Source of the DNA: an uncultured Pseudomonadota bacterium
GTDB lineage: Bacteria; Pseudomonadota; Gammaproteobacteria; Steroidobacterales; Steroidobacteraceae
Reading direction: 5' to 3'
Length of the DNA: 41,063 bases
Assembly (NCBI GenBank): GCA_902826575.1
Contig: CADEFJ010000018.1
Coordinates: forward strand, 1-41,063
Shown here: piece by piece, positions 35,521 through 41,063 of the stretch
How positions within the stretch are numbered: the first letter of the stretch is position 1
Layout: each line of letters opens with the position of its first letter
The notes under the pieces: generated by a model
Database searches by the model: none
Seen by the model: only the letters and a program-made list of their open reading frames with translations
What the model was told of the DNA's origin: nothing
Translations under genes and position numbers: made by a program

Positions 35521-36846
35521 ATGCACAACCTGGTCCCCGCCGAGCTGTACTCCGACCACCTGGCCGAGATCGCGGACCGAACGGCCCAGGCGCTCGCCGC
35601 GACCGGCTATGACGCGCTGGTGCTGCATTCGGGCAGCCTGCGGATGGTGGACTTCGACGACTACCCCTACCCGTTCAAGGCGCATGCCGCCTTCAAGCTC
35701 TGGGCGCCCCTGACCGACACCCCCGACTGCTTCGTGGGCTACCGCCCCGGCGAGCGTCCGCAGCTGCTGTTCAACCACCCCGACGACTACTGGCACAAGG
35801 CAACGCCCCTGCCGGCGAGCTACTGGACCGACGGGTTCGACCTGCAAGCGGTTTCCAGCCTGGACGCAGCGCGCAAGGCGCTGCGGCACGGTGGCCGCGT
35901 GGCCTTCATCGGCGACGAACGAGGCTTTGCCGATTGGGGATTCGCCGCGGTAAACCCCGCCGCACTCGTGACGCGCCTCGACCATGCGCGTGCCCGCAAG
36001 ACATCGTACGAGCTCGCCTGCCTCGCGCAGGCGAACGTGCTCGGCGCCCGGGCGCACCGGGCCGCGGAGCAGGCCTTTCGGGCGGGCGCAAGCGAGTACG
36101 GCATCGCGAACGCGTTCATGCAATCGATCTCGGTGCGTGAGCAGGAGCTGCCCTACAACCCCATCGTCGCGCTGAATGCCGGCGGTGCGGTGCTGCACTA
36201 CCAGGTGCTCGAACGCTCGCCACCACCCGAACGGCTCTCGCTGCTGATCGACGCCGGCGCCGTGCACGCCGGCTACGCCTCGGACATCACGCGTACCTAC
36301 TCGTATGCGGACGCCGATTTCGCCGCGCTGGTGGCGCGCATGGACGAGGCACAACTCGCCCTGTGCGCGGGCGTGAAGGCGGGTGTCGACTGGCGCGACC
36401 TGCACCTGACCGCCCATCGCCTGATCGCCGAAGTGCTGCACGATGCCGGCATCATCACCGTCGATGCAGAGGTGGCGGTCGAGACGGGGTTATCCGCTGT
36501 GTTCCTGCCGCATGGCCTGGGTCACCTGCTCGGCCTGCAGGTGCACGATGTCGGCGGCACGCTTGCCTCGCCGGAGGGCGGCGTGATCCCGCGCCCGGAG
36601 GGCCATCCCTATCTGCGCCTGACGCGCGTGCTCGAGCCGGGCTTCGTGGTCACGATGGAGCCGGGGCTGTACTTCATCGACTCGCTGCTGGCGCGCGCGC
36701 GGGCGGGCGCCCACGGGCGTCACATCGACTGGGCGCGCGTGGCGCAATTCGCGCCCTTCGGCGGCATCCGGATCGAGGACAATCTCGCCGTCACCGCCGC
36801 AGGGTGCGAAAACCTGACCCGGGAGGCCTTCAGGACTTCGTCTTGA
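35521..36846 (+). CDS. pepQ: Xaa-Pro dipeptidase (prolidase) PepQ
   Basis: Cytosolic dinuclear metallopeptidase that cleaves dipeptides with C-terminal proline. The 441-aa product matches E. coli PepQ (443 aa). Metal ligands can be read: two Asp in [20 protein letters not shown], His in [14 protein letters not shown], Glu in [10 protein letters not shown] and Glu in [11 protein letters not shown]. An N-terminal creatinase-like domain (about 1-160) precedes the pita-bread domain. The ATG at 35521 lacks a clear ribosome site. Its 3' end overlaps convergent mscL by 17 bp. PepQ and organophosphate hydrolases (OPAA) share this architecture. Confidence 0.92.
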   Translation: MHNLVPAELYSDHLAEIADRTAQALAATGYDALVLHSGSLRMVDFDDYPYPFKAHAAFKLWAPLTDTPDCFVGYRPGERPQLLFNHPDDYWHKATPLPASYWTDGFDLQAVSSLDAARKALRHGGRVAFIGDERGFADWGFAAVNPAALVTRLDHARARKTSYELACLAQANVLGARAHRAAEQAFRAGASEYGIANAFMQSISVREQELPYNPIVALNAGGAVLHYQVLERSPPPERLSLLIDAGAVHAGYASDITRTYSYADADFAALVARMDEAQLALCAGVKAGVDWRDLHLTAHRLIAEVLHDAGIITVDAEVAVETGLSAVFLPHGLGHLLGLQVHDVGGTLASPEGGVIPRPEGHPYLRLTRVLEPGFVVTMEPGLYFIDSLLARARAGAHGRHIDWARVAQFAPFGGIRIEDNLAVTAAGCENLTREAFRTSS

Positions 36847-37225
36847 GGATGTCGCGGATTTCCTCGAGCAGGACTTGCTCGCGCGCCGGCGGCGGCGGGG
36901 GCGCAGCCGGATCGGGGCGCTTCAGCCTGTTGATGACCTTGATGGCCACGAACAACGCCGCAGCGATGATCATGAAATCGAAGATCGTCTGCAGGAACGC
37001 GCCATAGCGCAGGGCCACTGGCGCACCGTCCGGGCCGATGCCGAGTGTCACGGCGAGATCGGAGAAATTCACCCCGCCGATCGCCATGCCGATCGGCGGC
37101 ATGATCACGTCGGCCACGAGCGACGACACGATCTTGCCGAACGCCGCGCCGACCACGACGCCGACCGCGAGGTCGACGACGCTGCCTTTCATGGCGAACT
37201 CTTTGAACTCGGATACCAGGCTCAT
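36830..37225 (-). CDS. mscL: Large-conductance mechanosensitive channel MscL
   Basis: Homopentameric inner-membrane channel that opens on osmotic downshock. The 131-aa product has the family start [23 protein letters not shown]1 ([19 protein letters not shown]), a short periplasmic loop, TM2 ([18 protein letters not shown]), a Pro-rich linker and a C-terminal amphipathic helix ([12 protein letters not shown]). The ATG at 37225 has GGGAG about 9 bp upstream. It is convergent with pepQ and follows rplQ on the same strand, separated by a 7-bp repeat. Confidence 0.96.
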   Translation of the reverse strand: MSLVSEFKEFAMKGSVVDLAVGVVVGAAFGKIVSSLVADVIMPPIGMAIGGVNFSDLAVTLGIGPDGAPVALRYGAFLQTIFDFMIIAAALFVAIKVINRLKRPDPAAPPPPPAREQVLLEEIRDILKTKS

Positions 37226-37259
37226 AGGCGTGCTCCCTAGTGTGGGTGGCTCGGACTCA

Positions 37260-37385
37260 GTGCTTACAGCGTACAGCTTACAGCAGACGGCCAGAGCCTC
37301 AGCGCTGGACCCTGGCACTACGCCTCTGGCCCTTGGCTCTGTGAGCCCTGGGCCGCCTGGCCCTTAGCCCTTAGCCCTTGGCTCT
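37260..37385 (-). repeat. Degenerate 7-bp tandem repeat between rplQ and mscL (copy B)
   Basis: About 18 heptamers in constant phase fill the gap after rplQ. On the minus strand the best units read GGGCTAA, repeated, then GGGCCAG, fading to AAGCTGT-type units near mscL; the loose consensus is RRGCYAR. The block includes the last codons and the TAA of rplQ (37371-37373). No ordinary terminator is seen here, so the repeat occupies the place where the alpha-operon terminator would be expected. Confidence 0.72.
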
Positions 37386-37889
37386 CTTCTTCGCCGCGGC
37401 CTTCTTCTTCGGCGCCGCGGCCTTCTTCGGAGCTGCTGCCTTTTTCGCGGCTGCCTTCTTCGGCGCCGACTTCTTCTTCGCCTTGGCGGCGGGCGCATCC
37501 CCGGCCGGTGCAGCGTCGGCCTCGGCTGTGGCCGGACCGTCGACGAGCTGCATCAGCGCCATCGGCGCCGAGTCACCGGCGCGCGGCATCATGTGCAGGA
37601 TGCGGGTGTAGCCACCCGGGCGTGCCTTGAAGCGCGGCCCGAGATCGTCGAACAGCTTGTCGACGACCGCGGCATCGCGCAGGCGCGAGAACGCGAGCCG
37701 GCGGTTGGCATCCGAATCGTTCTTCGCGAGCGTGATCAACGGCTCGACGACGCGGCGCAGTTCCTTCGCCTTCGGCAGCGTGGTGCGAATGGTCTCGTGC
37801 CGCAGCAGCGAGACGCTCATGTTGCGGAGCATCGCGTGGCGATGCGGGCTGTTACGCGACAGCTGCCGCCCGGACAGTTGGTGACGCAT
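37371..37889 (-). CDS. rplQ: Ribosomal protein L17 with Lys/Ala-rich extension
   Basis: Large-subunit protein bL17. Residues 1-118 are canonical ([51 protein letters not shown]). Then follow about 50 extra residues: an Ala/Asp-rich linker and a histone H1-like tail of [14 protein letters not shown]-type repeats, making 172 aa against 127 in E. coli. The extension probably adds RNA contact. The last codons and stop fall in a 7-bp repeat. It follows rpoA by 24 bp as the last gene of the alpha operon. Confidence 0.96.
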   Translation of the reverse strand: MRHQLSGRQLSRNSPHRHAMLRNMSVSLLRHETIRTTLPKAKELRRVVEPLITLAKNDSDANRRLAFSRLRDAAVVDKLFDDLGPRFKARPGGYTRILHMMPRAGDSAPMALMQLVDGPATAEADAAPAGDAPAAKAKKKSAPKKAAAKKAAAPKKAAAPKKKAAAKKRAKG

Positions 37890-37913
37890 GGCTTGTCTTG
37901 TTCCTTCGACTCT

Positions 37914-38921
37914 TTACAGCGTGAGCCCGCGCTCGTCGTCGTGCTTCAGCCCGTTCGGCGGCCAGCCGTCGATCCGCATGCCGAGCATCAGGCCGTGGCT
38001 CTGCAGCACTTCCTTGATTTCGGTGAGCGACTTCTTGCCGAGGTTGGGCGTACGCAGCAACTCGACTTCCGTGCGCTGCACGAGATCGCCGATGTAATGG
38101 ATGTTCTCCGCCTTGAGGCAGTTCGCGCTGCGCACCGTGAGCTCGAGCTCGTCCACCGGGCGCATCAGGATCGGGTCGAACTGCATCTCGGAGACCTTGG
38201 CAGCGGCTTCTTCCTCGCCCTGCAGGTCGACGAACACCGACAGCTGGTCCTTGAGGATGCTGCCGGCGCGGCGGATCGCCTCTTCCGCATCGATCGTGCC
38301 GTTGGTCTCGATATCGAGCACCAGCTTGTCGAGGTCGGTGCGTTGCTCGACGCGCGCCGCGTCGACCGAGTAGGTCACGCGACGGATCGGGCTGAAGGAC
38401 GCATCGAGCTGCAGTCGGCCGATCGGCCGCGTCTGCTCCTCGAACGCCGCACGCTGCGCCGCCGGCCGATAGCCGCGGCCGCGCTCGACGCGCAGTGTCA
38501 TCGTGAGCTCACCGGCCTTGGTCAGGTTGGCGATCACCAGCTCGGGATTCACGACTTCGATATCGTGGTCGGTCTGGATGTCACCCGCAGTGACCGGGCC
38601 CGGGCCCTTCTTCGACAGGCGCAGTTCGGCGTTGTCACGCGTGTGCATGCGCAATGCGACCTGCTTCAGGTTCAGCAGGATGTCGACGACATCCTCCTGC
38701 ACGCCCTCGATGCTGGTGTACTCGTGCAGCACGCCGTCGATTTCGATCTCGGTGATCGCGGCGCCCGGCATCGAAGACAGCAGGACGCGACGCAGGGCAT
38801 TGCCCAGCGTGTGGCCGAATCCGCGCTCGAACGGCTCGATCACGACGCGCGCCTGGCGCGGCGCAATCGGCTGAACCTTGACGACGCGAGGCTTCAGGAA
38901 CTCGTTTACCGATCCTTGCAT
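37914..38921 (-). CDS. rpoA: RNA polymerase alpha subunit
   Basis: A 335-aa alpha subunit: dimerising NTD ([23 protein letters not shown]) and a CTD (about 250-320; [39 protein letters not shown]) that contacts UP elements and activators. The CTD is almost the same as in E. coli. The ATG at 38921 gives the conserved [11 protein letters not shown] start with AAAGG 8 bp upstream; a GTG at 38930 would add three residues. Part of rpsM-rpsK-rpsD-rpoA-rplQ. Confidence 0.98.
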   Translation of the reverse strand: MQGSVNEFLKPRVVKVQPIAPRQARVVIEPFERGFGHTLGNALRRVLLSSMPGAAITEIEIDGVLHEYTSIEGVQEDVVDILLNLKQVALRMHTRDNAELRLSKKGPGPVTAGDIQTDHDIEVVNPELVIANLTKAGELTMTLRVERGRGYRPAAQRAAFEEQTRPIGRLQLDASFSPIRRVTYSVDAARVEQRTDLDKLVLDIETNGTIDAEEAIRRAGSILKDQLSVFVDLQGEEEAAAKVSEMQFDPILMRPVDELELTVRSANCLKAENIHYIGDLVQRTEVELLRTPNLGKKSLTEIKEVLQSHGLMLGMRIDGWPPNGLKHDDERGLTL

Positions 38922-38932
38922 GGTTGTCACCT

Positions 38933-39556
38933 TTACTTCGAGTAGAGCTCGACAACGAGGTTTTCGTTGATGTCAGGGAGCACGTCTTCGCGGGCCGGAA
39001 CGGCCTTGAATACGCCCTTCATCTCCTTGTCGTTGACCTCGACCCATTCCGGCAGACCCACCTGCGAGGCGATCTGCATTGCATTCTGGATGCGCAGCTG
39101 CTTGCGAGCCTTCTCGCGCACCTGCACGACGTCACCCGGCTTGACCTGGTACGACGCGATCGTGACGGCATCGCCGTTCACTTCGATGCCCTTGTGCGCC
39201 ACGAGCTGGCGCGCCTCCGAGCGCGTGACCGCAAATCCCATGCGGTACACGACGTTGTCGAGGCGGCACTCGAGCAGCTTGAGCAGGTTCTCGCCGGTCG
39301 CGCCCTTGCGGCTCGCGGCCTCGACGTAGTAGTTCGCGAACTGCCGCTCGAGCACGCCGTACATGCGGCGCAGCTTCTGTTTCTCGCGCAGCTGCGTGCC
39401 GTAATCGGAAAGCCGCTGGCGGCGTTCGCTCTTCACGCCGCCCGGGGGCACCGTGAACTTGCACTTGCTCTCGAGCGGCTTGACGCCACTCTTGAGGAAA
39501 AGATCGGTGCCCTCGCGACGCGCGAGCTTGCACTTGGGGCCTGTGTAACGTGCCAT
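38933..39556 (-). CDS. rpsD: Ribosomal protein S4
   Basis: Small-subunit assembly protein uS4, 207 aa, with [20 protein letters not shown] at the start and the S4 RNA-binding domain (about 97-160; [26 protein letters not shown]-like [14 protein letters not shown]). In E. coli S4 also represses the alpha operon by binding its leader; whether it does so here cannot be read. AGAGG lies about 10 bp before the ATG. Confidence 0.98.
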   Translation of the reverse strand: MARYTGPKCKLARREGTDLFLKSGVKPLESKCKFTVPPGGVKSERRQRLSDYGTQLREKQKLRRMYGVLERQFANYYVEAASRKGATGENLLKLLECRLDNVVYRMGFAVTRSEARQLVAHKGIEVNGDAVTIASYQVKPGDVVQVREKARKQLRIQNAMQIASQVGLPEWVEVNDKEMKGVFKAVPAREDVLPDINENLVVELYSK

Positions 39557-39576
39557 ATTTCAATAACCTCTACGCG

Positions 39577-39984
39577 TCAGACGCGGCGCTTCTTCGGCGG
39601 GCGGCAGCCGTTGTGGGGGATCGGCGTCACGTCCTCGATGCTGGTGATCTTGAGGCCGCAGGCGTTCAGCGCGCGCACGGCCGATTCGCGACCAGGGCCC
39701 GGGCCACCGACCCGCACCTCGACGTTGCGCAAGCCGTGTTCCTGCGCGGCGTTGCCGGCCTTTTCGGCCGCAACCTGCGCCGCGAAGGGCGTGCTCTTGC
39801 GCGAACCGCGAAAGCCGCAGCCGCCCGAGGTTGCCCACGACAGCGTATTGCCCTGCCGGTCGGTGATCGTGATGATCGTGTTGTTGAAAGATGCGTGGAT
39901 GTGCGCGATGCCGTCCAGCACGTTCTTGCGTGCCTTCTTCGGCTTCTTCGCGCCCTGCGCGCCCGTCTGCTTCTGTTCAGCCAT
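39577..39984 (-). CDS. rpsK: Ribosomal protein S11
   Basis: Small-subunit platform protein uS11, 135 aa: basic N terminus, [36 protein letters not shown] and the conserved C terminus [14 protein letters not shown]. It lies 3 bp from rpsM. Confidence 0.98.
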   Translation of the reverse strand: MAEQKQTGAQGAKKPKKARKNVLDGIAHIHASFNNTIITITDRQGNTLSWATSGGCGFRGSRKSTPFAAQVAAEKAGNAAQEHGLRNVEVRVGGPGPGRESAVRALNACGLKITSIEDVTPIPHNGCRPPKKRRV

Positions 39985-39987
39985 GTC

Positions 39988-40368
39988 TTATGCCTTGCCC
40001 GGAGGTGCGTTCAGCTTCACTGCCTGCTTGCGCGGGCCCTTGCGCGTGCGCGCATTGGTGCGCGTGCGCTGGCCGCGGACCGGCAGCCCCTTGCGGTGAC
40101 GCAGACCGCGATAGGCGCCGAGGTCCATCAGGCGCTTGATGTTCATCGAGACTTCGCGCCGCAGGTCGCCCTCGACCGGCGCCTTGGCGATCGCGCTGCG
40201 GATCGCGTTGATCTCGGCCTCGGTCAGGTCCTTGACCTTGGTGGTCGGATCGACACCCGCGGTCGCGCAGACCTCGCGCGAACGCGAACGACCCATGCCG
40301 TAGATGTGCGTGAGCCCGATCCACACGTGCTTGTTCATCGGGATGTTGATGCCCGCTATACGTGCCAT
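39988..40368 (-). CDS. rpsM: Ribosomal protein S13
   Basis: Small-subunit head protein uS13, 126 aa, contacting the P-site tRNA and L5. Starts [20 protein letters not shown] and holds [20 protein letters not shown]; the C terminus is slightly longer than in E. coli (118 aa). Seven bases lie between the rpmJ stop and its start. Confidence 0.98.
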   Translation of the reverse strand: MARIAGINIPMNKHVWIGLTHIYGMGRSRSREVCATAGVDPTTKVKDLTEAEINAIRSAIAKAPVEGDLRREVSMNIKRLMDLGAYRGLRHRKGLPVRGQRTRTNARTRKGPRKQAVKLNAPPGKA

Positions 40369-40374
40369 GTGTGC

Positions 40375-40488
40375 TTACCCTTGCCGCTGCTTGTGGCGGA
40401 CGTCTGAGCAGATGATGTAGACCACGCCGCGACGCCGCACGACTTTGCAGTTCTTGCAGATCTTCTTGACCGACGGCCTGACTTTCAT
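40375..40488 (-). CDS. rpmJ: Ribosomal protein L36
   Basis: A 37-aa zinc-ribbon protein bL36: [17 protein letters not shown], then [16 protein letters not shown]. The ligands C11, C14, C27 and H32 of the zinc-binding (C+) form are all present. It lies 3 bp after secY and 6 bp before rpsM, as in the standard spc-alpha junction. Confidence 0.96.
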   Translation of the reverse strand: MKVRPSVKKICKNCKVVRRRGVVYIICSDVRHKQRQG

Positions 40489-40491
40489 GAC

Positions 40492-41063
40492 TTAACCCTG
40501 GGGCGCACCGCCGCGCCCGTAACCCAACAAGTTCGCCTTCTTCAGAAGGCCCGGATAGTGGTGCGACATCATGTGAGCCTGAAGCTGCGAGATGAAGTCC
40601 ATCACCACGACCACGACGATCAGCAGCGAAGTGCCGCCGAACTGGAATGGCACGCCCTGCGACGAGATCAGGATCTCGGGCAGCAGGCACACGCCGGTGA
40701 CATACAGGGCGCCCCACAGCGTGAGCCGGGTGAGCACCTTGTCGATGTATTCCCCGGTCTGCTGGCCCGGGCGGATGCCCGGGATGAACGCCCCCTGCTT
40801 CTTCAGGTTGTCGGCGGTGTCGCGCGCATTGAACACGAGCGCCGTGTAGAAGAAGCAGAAGAAGAATATCAGGCCCGCGTACAGCACGAGGTGCAGCGGC
40901 TGGCCATAGCCGAGCGCAGCGGCGACCCGCTGCAGCACCGAGGCCATTGCCGAGTCGCCGGTACCCGCGAAGCTCGCGACGGTCGCCGGGAACAACAGCA
41001 GGCTCGAAGCGAAGATCGGCGGGATCACGCCCGACATGTTCAGCTTGAACGGCAGGTGCGTGC
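40492..41063 (-). CDS. secY: Preprotein translocase subunit SecY (5' part outside window)
   Basis: C-terminal 190 residues of the protein-conducting channel. Visible: [19 protein letters not shown], the helix [14 protein letters not shown], the cytoplasmic loop with [17 protein letters not shown], and the last helices ([18 protein letters not shown]), ending ANLLGYGRG. Last gene of the spc operon except rpmJ. Confidence 0.97.
   Translation of the reverse strand, partial: THLPFKLNMSGVIPPIFASSLLLFPATVASFAGTGDSAMASVLQRVAAALGYGQPLHLVLYAGLIFFFCFFYTALVFNARDTADNLKKQGAFIPGIRPGQQTGEYIDKVLTRLTLWGALYVTGVCLLPEILISSQGVPFQFGGTSLLIVVVVVMDFISQLQAHMMSHHYPGLLKKANLLGYGRGGAPQG

Overview
The window comes from a GC-rich (roughly two-thirds G+C) Gram-negative bacterium, most likely a gammaproteobacterium of the Nevskiales/Steroidobacterales/Xanthomonadales type. 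The placement rests on the gene order miaB-ybeZ-ybeY-corC-lnt, on an alpha subunit and ribosomal proteins very close to those of E. coli, and on outer-membrane machinery (Lnt, TonB receptor, lipoproteins). The lineage is inference; no rRNA or tRNA gene was seen.

Layout. 1-6788 (minus strand): ssb, miaB, a PhoH-like ATPase, ybeY, corC and lnt in a tight, overlapping order, followed by the start of a lipoprotein-type Do/DegP protease. 6904-10391: a VOC-fold protein, a DsbA-like domain fused to an NhaA antiporter, and a secreted DUF2891 protein. 10354-15769: a TonB receptor, a two-domain alpha/beta hydrolase and an amidohydrolase in one operon, divergent from an IclR regulator with a candidate shared operator; this looks like uptake and degradation of an organic substrate. 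15786-17317: a Gre-like factor and a membrane protein. 17334-27446: four secreted or outer-membrane proteins built from DUF11-type repeats. They range from 163 to about 1710 aa, and the largest has a predicted C-terminal beta-barrel. This is the best candidate for an undescribed system.

27388-31603: a small lipoprotein, uvrA and an HPF/RaiA-like protein. 31587-34954: a homocysteine methyltransferase-family gene and a fatty-acid/sterol hydroxylase, divergent from a GATase1-AraC regulator, then a GNAT acetyltransferase. 35052-37225: an alanine-heptad lipoprotein, pepQ and mscL. 37371-41063 (minus): the end of the spc operon and the alpha operon (secY-rpmJ-rpsM-rpsK-rpsD-rpoA-rplQ).

Two themes run across the window. 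First, a degenerate 7-bp tandem repeat occurs at three gene 3' ends (about 4814-4925, 34394-34442, 37260-37385), where it lengthens proteins or supplies stop codons. Second, convergent neighbours often overlap at their 3' ends by 17 to 59 bp. No CRISPR array, insertion sequence, phage gene or RNA gene was found. All intergenic stretches are shorter than 300 bp; the longest (20340-20626) is described as a feature.
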